From Massilia aquatica (lineage in GTDB: Bacteria; Pseudomonadota; Gammaproteobacteria; Burkholderiales; Burkholderiaceae_D), in the NCBI RefSeq assembly GCF_011682045.1, contig NZ_VVIW01000014.1, positions 1-64,000 on the forward strand: 64,000 nt of DNA, given 5' to 3'. The notes under the pieces were generated by a model. The model saw nothing but the letters and a program-made list of their open reading frames with translations, had not been told where the DNA came from and did no database searches. Shown piece after piece: positions 43,266-53,293 of this stretch. Position numbers and translations under genes: made by a program. Within the stretch, counting starts at the first letter, position 1. The number at the start of each line of letters is the position of its first letter.

Positions 43266-45452
43266 ATGGCGCACCACGCACCTTTCGGCCCGGCGTACGC
43301 CGGCGCCGCGCACTGTAATCCCCTCCCGCTGGCCGCAGCGGTCCGCTCCGCTCTGATGTTCGCCGCACTCGCCGGTCCCGGCGCACTGGCCTGGGCAAAT
43401 GACGTTGTCGACGACGCTGTCGCCATGCCGGTCATCACCGTCGACGGCAAAAAAGAAGACAATGGTTACGTCGCCCGCCGCAGCGGCGCCGGCACCAAGA
43501 CCGACACGCCGCTGATCGAAACGCCGCAGTCGATCAGCGTGATCCCGCGCGAACGCTTCGAGGAACAAGGCGCCCAGACCCTGCGCCAGACCCTGAACTA
43601 CAGCGCCGGCCTGGTATCGAGCTACTTCGACAGCCGGGTCGATTCGGTCACCTCGCGGGGCGGCAATCCGGCCATGCTGCAGGACGGCGTGCAATCAAAC
43701 TTCGGCAGCTACAACACTACCCGTCCCGATCCTTACACGCTCGAACGGGTCGAAGTGCTGCGCGGGCCGTCGTCGGTCCTGTACGGCCAGGGCGGCATCG
43801 GCGGCGTGGTCAACCTGGTCTCCAAGCGCCCGATGGCGAGCTCGCAGCGCGAAGTGCAGGTACAAATCGGCAGCAACAGCCGCAAGCAGCTCTCGCTCGA
43901 CATCAACCAGGTACTCGACAACGACGGCCACTGGCTGGCGCGCCTGGTCGCCGTGGGCCGCGACAGCGGCACCCAGGTCAACATGGTCGACGACGACCGC
44001 AAACTGATCGCCCCCTCGCTGACCTGGGCGCCAAATGCCAACACCTCGCTCACCCTGCTGGCCCTGCGCCAGGAAGACCAGAGCGGCTCGATGATCGGCT
44101 TCTTCCCGTGGCAAGGCACCCTGCTGCCAACGAAGTTCGGCCAGATTCCGACCAGCCTGTTCACCGGCGAGCCAGGCTACGACGCCTACGACACCGAACA
44201 AACCGCGCTCGGCTACCTGTTCAGCCACCGTTTCAGCGATACCCTGAGCCTGCGCCAGACCATGCGCAAGACCAAAAGCGAAGTCGATTACCGCAGCGCG
44301 TATACCAGTTTTACCGCCGTTGCCGCGACCGGCCGTCCGGCACGCCCGGTGTTCAACGCCGACCAGCGCACCATCAACCGCGACCTGACCCAGAACCTGA
44401 ACAACCTGGAAACGCTGATGGTCGATACCCAGCTGGAAGCGAAGCTGGTCACCGGAGCGCTGCAGCACACCATCCTGTTCGGCGCCGACGTGCAGCGCGT
44501 CGAAACGCGCCAGGCCAGCGGCCGTGGCGTGGCCGCGCCGCTGGACGTGTACGCGCCGGTATACGGCAACTACACCAGGCCGGCCTCGCTGGCCCACCTG
44601 CCGACCACCAACCTGCGCCAGAACGGCTACTACGCGCAGGACCAGGTCAAGTACGGACCGCACTGGGTGGCGGTGCTCGGCCTGCGCCACGACGGCGTGA
44701 CCAACGATGTCGAAGGGCGCGCCAGCGCGCGCACCGACGACAGCGCCAACACCAAACGCGTGGGCTTGTTGTACCTGGCCGACGGCGGCTGGTCGCCCTA
44801 CATCAGCTATGCCGAATCGTTCCTGCCGCTCGGTGGCGTGGATTTGAAAGGCAAGGCCTTCGAACCGCAGCGCGGCGAACAATGGGAAGCGGGCCTGAAA
44901 TGGCAGCCGCCCGGCCGCAACCTGATGACCACTCTGGCCGTATACGACCTGCGCGACACCAACCGCAAGACCGCCGACCCCGCCAACCCGCTCAACAACA
45001 TCCAGATCGGCGAAGTGCATGTACGCGGCCTGGAACTGGAAAGCGCCGGCGCCCTGGGGCGCGACTGGGACTGGACCGCCGGCTATGCCTACACCGACGC
45101 CACCGTCTCGCGCAGCAATGGCGCCGACAACGGCAAGCGCCTGAGCGGCATCCCCAAGCACAACGTGTCGGCCTGGCTGACGCACCGCTTCTCGGTCGCG
45201 CAGCGCGACGGCTTCAGTGCCGGCGCCGGTGTGCGTTACCTCGGGTCCTCCATGGACGGCCTCGATCAACTCGAAACGCCCGACATCACCCTGCTCGACG
45301 CCATGCTCTCGTACAGCAGTGGACCGCTGCGCCTCGCGCTCAACGTCACCAACCTGACCGACAAAGTCCAGATATCCACCTGCCTGGCGCGCGGCGACTG
45401 CTTCTACGGCCAACGCCGCGCCGTCGCCCTGACCGCCCGCTACACCTTTTAA
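43266..45452 (+). CDS. TonB-dependent siderophore receptor
   Basis: The protein has 728 residues. A signal-sequence-like N-terminus (LPLAAAVRSALMFAALAGPGALA) is followed by the plug domain (TKTDTPLIETPQSISVIPRERFEEQGAQTLRQTLNYSAG, SRGGNPAMLQDGVQS, ERVEVLRGPSSVLYGQGGIGGVVNLVSKRP). A 22-strand barrel follows, ending in RYTF with the final Phe of outer-membrane barrels. It takes up ferric siderophores, most likely hydroxamates. It is the first gene behind the Fur box and is followed 11 bases later by a second receptor. Confidence 0.92.
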   Translation: MAHHAPFGPAYAGAAHCNPLPLAAAVRSALMFAALAGPGALAWANDVVDDAVAMPVITVDGKKEDNGYVARRSGAGTKTDTPLIETPQSISVIPRERFEEQGAQTLRQTLNYSAGLVSSYFDSRVDSVTSRGGNPAMLQDGVQSNFGSYNTTRPDPYTLERVEVLRGPSSVLYGQGGIGGVVNLVSKRPMASSQREVQVQIGSNSRKQLSLDINQVLDNDGHWLARLVAVGRDSGTQVNMVDDDRKLIAPSLTWAPNANTSLTLLALRQEDQSGSMIGFFPWQGTLLPTKFGQIPTSLFTGEPGYDAYDTEQTALGYLFSHRFSDTLSLRQTMRKTKSEVDYRSAYTSFTAVAATGRPARPVFNADQRTINRDLTQNLNNLETLMVDTQLEAKLVTGALQHTILFGADVQRVETRQASGRGVAAPLDVYAPVYGNYTRPASLAHLPTTNLRQNGYYAQDQVKYGPHWVAVLGLRHDGVTNDVEGRASARTDDSANTKRVGLLYLADGGWSPYISYAESFLPLGGVDLKGKAFEPQRGEQWEAGLKWQPPGRNLMTTLAVYDLRDTNRKTADPANPLNNIQIGEVHVRGLELESAGALGRDWDWTAGYAYTDATVSRSNGADNGKRLSGIPKHNVSAWLTHRFSVAQRDGFSAGAGVRYLGSSMDGLDQLETPDITLLDAMLSYSSGPLRLALNVTNLTDKVQISTCLARGDCFYGQRRAVALTARYTF

Positions 45453-45463
45453 GCTTCCTTGAC

Positions 45464-47650
45464 ATGACCATGACCTTACATCCCCTCGCGCTGGCCGTTC
45501 GCTCGGCGCTTCTGCTGTCCATCGCCGGCACGGCCCACGCCGCGGCGCCCGAAGCGCCGCTCGATGACGCCCCTGTCAGCATCGTCGAAATCCGTGGCGA
45601 CAAGGACGACAGCGCGTCCTACGGCGCAAAGGCCGCCAGCACCGCCACCCGATTCAAGCTGTCGCTGCGCGAAACACCGCAGTCGGTCACCGTTGTCACG
45701 CGCCAGCGCATGGACGACATGAACCTGACCAGCATCGCCGACGTGCTGGTGCAAACGCCCGGCATCACGGTGCAGGAAAACGATACCGAGCGCACCGGCT
45801 TCTCGTCGCGTGGCTTCTCGATCAGTAACTTCCAGGTCGATGGCGTGGCTGCCAACTACAGCTCGGGCAACAGCGCCCTGTTCGACACCGCGCTGTACGA
45901 CCGCATCGAAGTGGTGCGCGGCGCGACCGGCCTGGTGACCGGCGCGGGCGACCCGTCGGCCACTATCAACATGGTGCACAAGCGCCCGACGCGCCAGTTG
46001 AGCGGCTCGGCCTCGGTCAGCGCCGGATCGTGGGACACGCGGCGCGTGCAGGCCGACATTTCGGCGCCGCTGAACGCAGCGGGCACCGTGCGCGGCAGCC
46101 TGATTGGCGTGGTGCAGAACCGCCATTCGTACCTGGACCTGTACAAGGAGCGCAAGATCGTCGCCGGCGTGCTGGTCGAGGCAGACCTGGGCAAGGGCAG
46201 CCTCCTGACCGTCGGCGCCGACTACCAGCACAACACGCCCAAGGGCACCACCTGGGGCACCACCCCGCTGTACTTCAGCGACGGCTCGCTGGCCAAGCTG
46301 CCGCGTTCCTTCAACGTAGCGGCCGAATGGAGCAGCTGGGAACGCACCTACCGCAACGTATACGCCAACCTCGAACACCGCATCAACGACGACTGGAAAG
46401 TGAAAGTCTCGTACAACCGGCTCGACTCTACCTCGGACGGCGCGCTGTTTTACGGCGGCAGCGGTTATCCGAACCGCGACGGCTCCGGCCTGGGCGTGTG
46501 GTCCAACGTGTTCCCGTACGAAGAAACCCAGGATAACCTGGACCTGTATGCGACCGGCGAATTCAATCTCTTCGGACGCAAGCACGAACTGGTGGCCGGC
46601 TGGAACGGCTGGCGCCGCGAGGGCGTGAGCCCGGCCGTGCAGCTGCAAGACCCGCTGCCGTTCCCGCTGACGATTGCGGACTACCGCAACTGGACCGGCA
46701 AGGTGCCACAGCCGACCAGCTGGCGCACCGGCGCGAGCAGCGCAGCGGTGACGGAGCAGTCGGGCGCCTACCTGGCCGCGCGCCTGCGCCTGGCCGACCC
46801 GCTGCAAGTGATCGCCGGCGCGCGCCTCTCCACCTGGAAGACCCGCACCGATAACTTCAATACCAGCGGCGCCTTTGTCAACGCCACCGCGCGCTACGCC
46901 TCGAAGGATGTGCTCACACCCTACGCCGGCGTGGTGTTCGACCTGGCGCCGAACACCTCCCTGTACGCCAGCTACAGCGATTTGTTCAAGCCTCAGAACT
47001 ACAAGGACAAGGACAACAACTTCCTCGACCCGGTCACCGGCAGCAATGTCGAAGCCGGCGTCAAGGCGGAATTTTTCGGCGGCCGCCTGAACGCCGCCGT
47101 CGCCGTGTTCGAAGCGAAGCAGGACAACCTGGGCGAGGAAGACACCTCGGTGCCGCAAGGCGTGCTGCTGCCCGATGGCACACGCCCTTACATCTCGACC
47201 GGCAAAGGCACAAAAAGCCGTGGCGTGGAAGCCGAAGTATCAGGCTCGCCGATGACAGGCTGGCAGCTCTCGGCCGGGGTCACGCGCAGCACCTCGCGCA
47301 ACGCCAAGGATGTATTGGTCAACACGACCCAGCCGCGCGACATGGTGCGCATCACCACCACCTGGCGCCTGCCGGGCGAATGGCGCGATGTGACCATCGG
47401 CGGCGGCGTGAACTGGCAGAGCGAAACCTACACCACGGCCACCGGGCCGGCCGGCAAGCTGCGCGCCAGCCAGTCCGCCTACACGCTGCTCAACCTGATG
47501 GGCCGCTACCAGATCACGCGGCAGCTGTCGGCCGGGGTCAACGTCAACAACCTGCTCGACAAAACCTACTACCGCCGCATCGGCTTCTACAACGGCGGCT
47601 ATTACGGCGAGCCGCGTTCGGTGTCGGCCAACCTGCGTTATCAATACTAA
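45464..47650 (+). CDS. TonB-dependent siderophore receptor (FhuE/FpvA type)
   Basis: The protein has 728 residues. A signal peptide (LALAVRSALLLSIAGTAHAA) precedes the plug domain (SLRETPQSVTVVTRQRMDDMNLTSIADVLVQTPGITVQENDTERTGFSSRGFSI, EVVRGATGLVTGAGDPSATINMVHKRP). The barrel ends RYQY. The ERTGFSSRGFSI segment and DPSATINMVHKRP are usual in ferric-coprogen and pyoverdine receptors. It is the second gene of the iron operon. A ferric siderophore passes through it with energy from TonB. Confidence 0.91.
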   Translation: MTMTLHPLALAVRSALLLSIAGTAHAAAPEAPLDDAPVSIVEIRGDKDDSASYGAKAASTATRFKLSLRETPQSVTVVTRQRMDDMNLTSIADVLVQTPGITVQENDTERTGFSSRGFSISNFQVDGVAANYSSGNSALFDTALYDRIEVVRGATGLVTGAGDPSATINMVHKRPTRQLSGSASVSAGSWDTRRVQADISAPLNAAGTVRGSLIGVVQNRHSYLDLYKERKIVAGVLVEADLGKGSLLTVGADYQHNTPKGTTWGTTPLYFSDGSLAKLPRSFNVAAEWSSWERTYRNVYANLEHRINDDWKVKVSYNRLDSTSDGALFYGGSGYPNRDGSGLGVWSNVFPYEETQDNLDLYATGEFNLFGRKHELVAGWNGWRREGVSPAVQLQDPLPFPLTIADYRNWTGKVPQPTSWRTGASSAAVTEQSGAYLAARLRLADPLQVIAGARLSTWKTRTDNFNTSGAFVNATARYASKDVLTPYAGVVFDLAPNTSLYASYSDLFKPQNYKDKDNNFLDPVTGSNVEAGVKAEFFGGRLNAAVAVFEAKQDNLGEEDTSVPQGVLLPDGTRPYISTGKGTKSRGVEAEVSGSPMTGWQLSAGVTRSTSRNAKDVLVNTTQPRDMVRITTTWRLPGEWRDVTIGGGVNWQSETYTTATGPAGKLRASQSAYTLLNLMGRYQITRQLSAGVNVNNLLDKTYYRRIGFYNGGYYGEPRSVSANLRYQY

Positions 47651-47668
47651 TCAAAACAAGGACAACTC

Positions 47669-48397
47669 ATGAACAAGCTCACACGTACCCTCCTCGCCAC
47701 GCTGCTGTGCGGCGCCTTTGCCAGCGCCAACGCGCACCAGATCTGGATCGAACAGGATGGCAAGACCGCCTCGGTCTACTTCGGCGAATTCGGCGAAAAC
47801 CTGCGCGAAGCCTCGCCCGGCCTGCTCGACAAATTCACGTCGCCCAGCGCCACCCTGATCGGCGCCGGCGCCGACCGCAAACTCAAGCTCGATAAAACCG
47901 CCGGCGCCTTCGTGCTGTCGGCGCGCGCCGCCGAGGGCCAGAGCATCATCGCCGAAGAAGCGAGCTACCCGGCGTTCGAAAAGAAAACCGGCGACACGGT
48001 GGTGCGCTCGATCTGGACCCCGGCCGCGCGCCTGGTCACCAGCGGCGCCGCGCAGCCGGCGCGCCTGACGCTCGACATCGTCCCGACCGGCAAACCGGGC
48101 CAATTCCAACTGAGCTACCAGGGTAAACCCTTAGCCAAGACCAAGGTCGGCGTGGTGGCGCAATCGGGCTGGGGCAAGGAAGCGCAGAGCGATGAGCAGG
48201 GCATGGTCAGCTTTGCCATGCCGTGGAAAGGCACCTACGTGCTCGAAGCGCACCACACCGACAAAACCGGCGGCCAGCGCGATGGCAAACCGTATGATGT
48301 GGCCAACTACGTCACCACCATGAGCATGGTGCAGAGCGTGGGAGCCGCCGCCATCGCGGCGCCGCCAGCGGCCAAACCGAACGTCAATACGCCGTAA
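47669..48397 (+). CDS. DUF4198 periplasmic protein
   Basis: The protein has 242 residues with signal peptide MNKLTRTLLATLLCGAFASANA. The mature start HQIWIEQDGKTASVYFGEFGENLRE is typical of the DUF4198 family, often found with iron or cobalt transporters. The second half is an Ig-like fold (GQFQLSYQGKPLAKTKVGVVAQSGW). It starts 18 bases after the second receptor. It probably binds or passes metal in the periplasm, but the role is not proven. Confidence 0.85.
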   Translation: MNKLTRTLLATLLCGAFASANAHQIWIEQDGKTASVYFGEFGENLREASPGLLDKFTSPSATLIGAGADRKLKLDKTAGAFVLSARAAEGQSIIAEEASYPAFEKKTGDTVVRSIWTPAARLVTSGAAQPARLTLDIVPTGKPGQFQLSYQGKPLAKTKVGVVAQSGWGKEAQSDEQGMVSFAMPWKGTYVLEAHHTDKTGGQRDGKPYDVANYVTTMSMVQSVGAAAIAAPPAAKPNVNTP

Positions 48398-48398
48398 C

Positions 48399-48704
48399 AT
48401 GCGCCTGTCCGCCCCTCTCGCTTACCGGCTCGGCGTCGGCTCGCGCGCGCTCGCCGCCATCCTCGGCGGCTACCTGCTGGCGGCGGCGGCCAGCGCCCTG
48501 CTCGCGCTGCTGCTGCCGCGCGTGATCGGTACCGGACGCGCCGACGCCGTCATCGCCGCCACCCTGGCCTCGTTCGCCATCTACGCCGGCGCCGTGATCT
48601 GGGTATTCGCCGCCCGCAGCGCCACGCGCGCCTGGCTTGGCCTGCTGCTGCCCGCGGCCGGCATGGCGACAATCGTCTATCTTCTGTACCGGAACGTCCC
48701 ATGA
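48399..48704 (+). CDS. DUF3649-type small membrane protein
   Basis: The protein has 101 residues with three membrane helices (LAAILGGYLLAAAASALLALLLP, VIAATLASFAIYAGAVIWVFAA, WLGLLLPAAGMATIVYLLY). This type is found next to PepSY reductase-like proteins in siderophore operons. It starts one base after the DUF4198 stop and overlaps the next gene by 4 bases (ATGA). The function is unknown, probably part of a membrane complex for iron release. Confidence 0.82.
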   Translation: MRLSAPLAYRLGVGSRALAAILGGYLLAAAASALLALLLPRVIGTGRADAVIAATLASFAIYAGAVIWVFAARSATRAWLGLLLPAAGMATIVYLLYRNVP

Positions 48705-50320
48705 AAGAAAATCTTCGCCAGTCGATGGCCTGGCTGCATACCTGGTCCGGCCTGTTGACGTGCTGGGTCCTGCTGCTGATCTTCGCCGGCGGCACCGCCA
48801 GCTACTACCAGGAAGAGATCACCTTCTGGATGGAGCCGGAACTGCACGGCGTGGCCGCCAGCAAGGCCGGCAGCGTCGACGCCGCCGAGATGGCGGTCAA
48901 GGCGCTGCAGGCGCGCGCGCCGGATGCGCCGCGCTGGTTCATCAACCTGCCGACCGCGCGCAATGGCGCGGTGCGCATCGCCTGGACCGCGCCGCCGCCA
49001 CCCGAAGGCGCGCCGCGCAAACGCCAGCGCCTCAAGTCGGCCCTGATCGATCCGGTCACAGGCGCCGCGCTGGCCGAACCGCGCGACACCCGCGGCGGCC
49101 AGTTTCTGTACCGCCTGCACTTCGATCTGCACTACATGTCGCCGCTGTGGGCGCGCTGGATCGTGGGCTTTTGCGCGATGTTCATGCTGGTCTCGATCAT
49201 CAGCGGCGTGATCACGCACAAGCGCATCTTCAAGGACTTTTTCACCTTCCGCCCCAACAAGGGCCAGCGCTCATGGCTGGACGCGCACAATGCGACGGCG
49301 GTACTGGCGCTGCCGTTCCACCTGATGATCACCTACACGGGTCTCGTGACCTTGATGTTCATGTACATGCCGGGCGCCGCCCAGGTGGCGTACAAGGGCG
49401 ACCGCGACAAATTTACCGAAGAAGTATTCCCGAGCGCGGGCAAGCCGGCCAAGAAGCCGGGCGAGGCGGCCGTGCTGGCGCCGCTGCGGCCGATGCTCGA
49501 ACAGGCCGAAGCCCGTTGGGGCGCCGGCGGCCATGCCGGGCAGATCACGGTCAATCATCCGAACCACGCCAACGCCAGCATTTCGGTGACGCGCGCCGGT
49601 GGACGCGACCTGTCTTACAAGCAGCCGGCGATGCAGTTCGACGGCGTGACTGGCGCGCTGCTGGCCAGCGCGGGCGAGCAGCTGGCGCCGCCGGCGGCCA
49701 CGCACGGCGTGATGTACGGCCTGCACGTGGCGCGCTTTGCCGAGCCGCTGCTGCGCGCCTTGTTCTTCATCTCCGGCCTGGCCGGGTACGCGATGGTGGC
49801 GACCGGCGCCATCCTGTGGGCGGTCAAGAGCCGCCAGACGCAGGCCAAGGCGCTCAAGGCCGGCGCGCGCGTCAAGCTCGGTACGCGTCTGGTGGAGGCA
49901 CTCAACATCGGCGCGATCGCCGGTTTGCCGATTGCGATGGCGTGCTACTTCTGGGCCAATCGCCTGCTGCCGGTCGGGATGGACAAACGGCCGGAAAATG
50001 AAATCGCGGTCTTCTTCGCCGCCTGGGGCGCGGCCGCGCTGCTGGCGCAGATCAAGCCGGACCGCGCCATGTGGCGCTTGCAGCTGGCCGCCGGGGCGGT
50101 CCTGTTCGGCGCGATCCCCCTTCTCAATGTGTTCACGACCTCGTCGCACCTGGGCGTGACCCTGATCGACGGCCCGAGCGCGGTGGCGTGGTTCGACCTG
50201 ACGGTGCTGGCACTGGGGCTGCTGCTCGGGTACGGTGCGCTGCGTCTGGGCCGGGGCAAGGCCAAACCCGATGAGAAAAAAGCGCCTGCCGTGAACGCCG
50301 GAGTGGGAGCGGCATCATGA
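48701..50320 (+). CDS. PepSY-associated membrane protein (iron-uptake reductase type)
   Basis: The protein has 539 residues. It begins with MAWLHTWSGLLTCWVLLLIFAGGTASYYQEEI, typical for the PepSY_TM family. Further helices include WIVGFCAMFMLVSIISGVITHK, ALPFHLMITYTGLVTLMFMYMPG and LLRALFFISGLAGYAMVATGAILW. Several His residues at helix ends may bind heme. Such proteins are thought to reduce siderophore-bound iron at the inner membrane, similar to FoxB or FsrB. It overlaps both neighbours by 4 bases. Confidence 0.88.
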   Translation: MKENLRQSMAWLHTWSGLLTCWVLLLIFAGGTASYYQEEITFWMEPELHGVAASKAGSVDAAEMAVKALQARAPDAPRWFINLPTARNGAVRIAWTAPPPPEGAPRKRQRLKSALIDPVTGAALAEPRDTRGGQFLYRLHFDLHYMSPLWARWIVGFCAMFMLVSIISGVITHKRIFKDFFTFRPNKGQRSWLDAHNATAVLALPFHLMITYTGLVTLMFMYMPGAAQVAYKGDRDKFTEEVFPSAGKPAKKPGEAAVLAPLRPMLEQAEARWGAGGHAGQITVNHPNHANASISVTRAGGRDLSYKQPAMQFDGVTGALLASAGEQLAPPAATHGVMYGLHVARFAEPLLRALFFISGLAGYAMVATGAILWAVKSRQTQAKALKAGARVKLGTRLVEALNIGAIAGLPIAMACYFWANRLLPVGMDKRPENEIAVFFAAWGAAALLAQIKPDRAMWRLQLAAGAVLFGAIPLLNVFTTSSHLGVTLIDGPSAVAWFDLTVLALGLLLGYGALRLGRGKAKPDEKKAPAVNAGVGAAS

Positions 50321-50673
50321 GCGGCGTGTGCTATCTGGTGGCGGTGTTCGCGCTGTGTCATGCCGGTTTTGGCGCGCTGAGCGTGGCGATGCAGCGCCAT
50401 TACGCCGATATGCATGGCCGCGGCCTGGAAGCGCCGCCCGAGCTCAGGCGGCGTTTGCAGGCGGCCGGCGCCGGCGCGCTGGTACTGGCGTTCGCGGCGG
50501 CGGTGCTCAAGGGCGGCGGCGGGCACGGCACCCTGACTTGGCTGGGCGGGATGACCACGGCGGCGCTGGCGTTGATGATGCTCCTGACCTATGCGCCGCA
50601 ACGGGTGGCACGGCTGGCGCAGGCGGCCGGCGCCATCGGACTGGCTGCGTTCGCGCTCGCTACGCTGCTGTAG
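50317..50673 (+). CDS. DUF3325-type small membrane protein
   Basis: The protein has 118 residues with three or four membrane helices (VCYLVAVFALCHAGFGALSVAM, ALVLAFAAAVLKGGG, MTTAALALMMLLTYAP, AGAIGLAAFALATLL). It is the last gene of the iron operon, overlapping the PepSY gene by 4 bases. The family is found with PepSY reductases in iron uptake operons; no catalytic motif is seen. Confidence 0.82.
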   Translation: MSGVCYLVAVFALCHAGFGALSVAMQRHYADMHGRGLEAPPELRRRLQAAGAGALVLAFAAAVLKGGGGHGTLTWLGGMTTAALALMMLLTYAPQRVARLAQAAGAIGLAAFALATLL

Positions 50674-50681
50674 CAATCGCG

Positions 50682-50702
50682 CAAGGGGCTGGCAACCCCT
50701 TG
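50682..50702 (+). terminator. Hairpin after iron operon
   Basis: CAAGGGG, a 7-base loop and CCCCTTG form a perfect 7-bp stem, 9 bases after the DUF3325 stop. There is no T-run after it, so it may only partly end transcription. A TACAAT (50706-50711) follows and may serve the lipocalin gene. Confidence 0.45.
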
Positions 50703-50741
50703 GGCTACAATCGAACTCAACATTCTTACTATGCGGAGTTC

Positions 50742-51269
50742 ATGATGAAAACATTGTTAGCGGTAATGGCGTTCCTGCTGGCCGGCTGCGTTTCCAAGCC
50801 GCAGGGCATCGAACCGGTGGCCAATTTCGACTCGGCCAGATATCTCGGCAAATGGTACGAAATCGCGCGCCTCGATCATTCTTTCGAGCGCGGCTTGAGC
50901 CGTGTATCGGCCGAGTACAGCATGCGCGACGATGGCGGCATCAAGGTCATCAACCGCGGCTATAACGCCGAGAAAAAGGAATGGAAAGAGTCCGAGGGCA
51001 AGGCGTATTTTGTCGAGAAACCCGATGTCGGTTATCTGAAAGTGTCATTCTTCGGCCCCTTTTACGGCTCGTATATTGTGTTCGACCTCGATCGCGAGAA
51101 GTATGCTTATTCGCTGGTGAGCGGACCGGATCGCGACAATTTCTGGCTGCTCTCGCGCACCCCGACCATGGATGAGGCAACAAAAAAGCGCCTGGTCGAT
51201 AAAGCCCAGGCGCTTGGTTTCAATACATCGAAACTGATTTACGTCGATCAGTCCGCCGTCAGTCAATAA
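50742..51269 (+). CDS. blc: Outer-membrane lipocalin (Blc family)
   Basis: The protein has 175 residues, or 174 if the second ATG at 50745 is used, which is better spaced from GGAG. The lipobox LLAGC (Cys16) marks a lipoprotein. The lipocalin signature VANFDSARYLGKWYEIARLDHSFERGLSRVSAEY and the end DRDNFWLLSRTPTMDE are clear. Blc binds fatty acids or lysophospholipids and may help repair or store membrane lipids. Its 3' end overlaps the nadC 3' end by 11 bases (convergent). Confidence 0.92.
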   Translation: MMKTLLAVMAFLLAGCVSKPQGIEPVANFDSARYLGKWYEIARLDHSFERGLSRVSAEYSMRDDGGIKVINRGYNAEKKEWKESEGKAYFVEKPDVGYLKVSFFGPFYGSYIVFDLDREKYAYSLVSGPDRDNFWLLSRTPTMDEATKKRLVDKAQALGFNTSKLIYVDQSAVSQ

Positions 51270-52125
51270 TCCGCAAAGAGAAATCGGTGGCCTTGATGTC
51301 TTTGGTCAGGCTGCCGATGGAAATACGGTCGACGCCCGTTTCGGCAATCGCCCGCACGCTATCCATATTCACCCCACCCGAGGCTTCCAGCAAGGCGCGG
51401 CCGGCATTGAGCGCGACCGCGTGACGCATCGTCGCCAATTCAAAATTATCGAGCAGGATCGAGGTGGCGCCGGCGTCCAGCGCTTCGCCCAGCTGGGCCA
51501 GGGTTTCCACTTCAATCTGAATCGATACGCCGGCGTCCAGCGCCTGCGCAGCGGCCAGCGCCTTGCCCACGCCGCCGGCGGCCGCGATATGATTTTCCTT
51601 GATCAGGATGCCGTCGTATAAAGCCATGCGCTGGTTCTTGCCGCCGCCGACCCGCACCGCGTATTTCTGCGCCTGGCGCAGGCCCGGCAGGGTTTTGCGC
51701 GTGTCGAGGATCGAGGCCTTGGTGCCTTCGACCACTTCCACGTAGCTGCGCGTCACCGTCGCCACGCCGGACAGCAATTGCATGAAGTTCAGCGCGGCGC
51801 GCTCGGCCGTCAGCAAGGCGCGCGGCGGCGCTTCGATGGTGCAGACAACGCTGCCGGCGTTCATCAGGTCGCCTTCGGCATATTGCCAGTCGACATCGAT
51901 GCTCGGATCGAGGGCCAGCATCACGCCTTCGAACCATGGGCCGCCGCAGAGTACGGCTTCTTCGCGCACGATCACGCGGGCGCGCACGCGGGTGTCGTCC
52001 GGCACTAGTTTGCCGGTCAGGTCGCCGCTGCCGACGTCCTCGAGCAGGGCGGCCAGCAGGTTCGATTCGAACGCGGTTTGCAGGGCTTCGTCAAAGACAG
52101 CGTAGGGATTGCGTAAATTGCTCAT
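51259..52125 (-). CDS. nadC: Quinolinate phosphoribosyltransferase (nicotinate-nucleotide pyrophosphorylase)
   Basis: The protein has 288 residues. [69 protein letters not shown] is the typical NadC core. [28 protein letters not shown] and [19 protein letters not shown] finish the barrel. It turns quinolinate and PRPP into nicotinate mononucleotide. The start overlaps the nadA stop by 4 bases, so the two form an operon. Confidence 0.95.
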   Translation of the reverse strand: MSNLRNPYAVFDEALQTAFESNLLAALLEDVGSGDLTGKLVPDDTRVRARVIVREEAVLCGGPWFEGVMLALDPSIDVDWQYAEGDLMNAGSVVCTIEAPPRALLTAERAALNFMQLLSGVATVTRSYVEVVEGTKASILDTRKTLPGLRQAQKYAVRVGGGKNQRMALYDGILIKENHIAAAGGVGKALAAAQALDAGVSIQIEVETLAQLGEALDAGATSILLDNFELATMRHAVALNAGRALLEASGGVNMDSVRAIAETGVDRISIGSLTKDIKATDFSLRIID

Positions 52126-53255
52126 GCTGGGCCGACTCCGGAAAACAGGGATGCTTCATTGGCCAACGCGCTGGTCGGCAAGGCTTTGGCTTTTTTCGCG
52201 GCCGCAAAATCGAGCATGCGGTCGATGGCGCGCACGGCTTCCTTGCCCACTTGCGGGTCGACATGGATTTCGTTGCTGAAGTTCTCGAGCACGTCGGCCA
52301 GGTTTTGCAGGCCGTTCATCGCCATCCAGGGGCAGTGCGCGCAGCTCTTGCAGGTGGCACTGTTGCCGGCGGTTGGTGCTTCGATGAAATGCTTGCCCGG
52401 TGCGGCGGCGCGCATCTTGTGCAGGATGCCGTTATCGGTGGCAACGATGAAGGTGGTGGCGTCCATCGTCTGCGCGGCGTTGATCAGCTGGGTCGTGGAG
52501 CCGACCACATCGGCCAGGGCGACCACGTTGGCGGGCGACTCGGGATGGACCAGCACGCGCGCCTCGGGATGCTCGGCCTTGAGCAGGTCGAGTTCGATGC
52601 CCTTGAATTCGTCGTGCACCAGGCACGACCCCTGCCACAGCAGCATGTCGGCGCCGGTTTGCTTTTGAATGTAGGAACCGAGGTGCTTGTCCGGCGCCCA
52701 CAGGATTTTTTTGCCCTGGGCGTGCAGATGGGCCACGATGTCCAGGCCAATGGACGAGGTCACCATCCAGTCGGCGCGGGCTTTGACGGCGGCGCTGGTG
52801 TTGGCGTAGACCACCACCGTGCGGTCGGGATGGGCGTCGCAAAAAGCCGAGAATTCATCGGCCGGGCAACCCAGGTCGAGCGAACAGGTTGCGTCCAGGT
52901 CCGGCATCAGGATGCGTTTTTCGGGACTGAGGATCTTGGCGGTCTCGCCCATGAAGCGCACGCCGGCGACGACCAGCGTTTTTGCCGGATGATCGCGGCC
53001 GAAGCGCGCCATTTCGAGCGAATCGGAGACGCAGCCGCCGGTTTCTTCGGCTAGGTCTTGCAGGTCGCCATCGACATAATAGTGGGCGACCAGCACCGCT
53101 TCGCGTTCTTTCAGCAGGCGCTTGATGCGCTCCTTGAGCGCTACCTTTTCGGCGGCGGACGGCGTGGCCGGGGCGCGGGCCCAGGCTTGCGCGGTGCAGC
53201 TCAGGCCCGCTTGGGGATGCTCGTATTCAACGGCTTTGATAGGGAGAATATTCAT
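52122..53255 (-). CDS. nadA: Quinolinate synthase
   Basis: The protein has 377 residues. [31 protein letters not shown] near the N-terminus, [31 protein letters not shown] and [15 protein letters not shown] supply the conserved cysteines for the 4Fe-4S cluster. It condenses iminoaspartate (from NadB) with DHAP to make quinolinate. It is the first gene of nadA-nadC and follows a hairpin-rich region after ybiT. It needs iron, and the iron operon lies close by. Confidence 0.95.
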   Translation of the reverse strand: MNILPIKAVEYEHPQAGLSCTAQAWARAPATPSAAEKVALKERIKRLLKEREAVLVAHYYVDGDLQDLAEETGGCVSDSLEMARFGRDHPAKTLVVAGVRFMGETAKILSPEKRILMPDLDATCSLDLGCPADEFSAFCDAHPDRTVVVYANTSAAVKARADWMVTSSIGLDIVAHLHAQGKKILWAPDKHLGSYIQKQTGADMLLWQGSCLVHDEFKGIELDLLKAEHPEARVLVHPESPANVVALADVVGSTTQLINAAQTMDATTFIVATDNGILHKMRAAAPGKHFIEAPTAGNSATCKSCAHCPWMAMNGLQNLADVLENFSNEIHVDPQVGKEAVRAIDRMLDFAAAKKAKALPTSALANEASLFSGVGPA

Positions 53256-53293
53256 ATCGGTACTATCTCACAAGAGAAGATTCGTTGCAGGGA

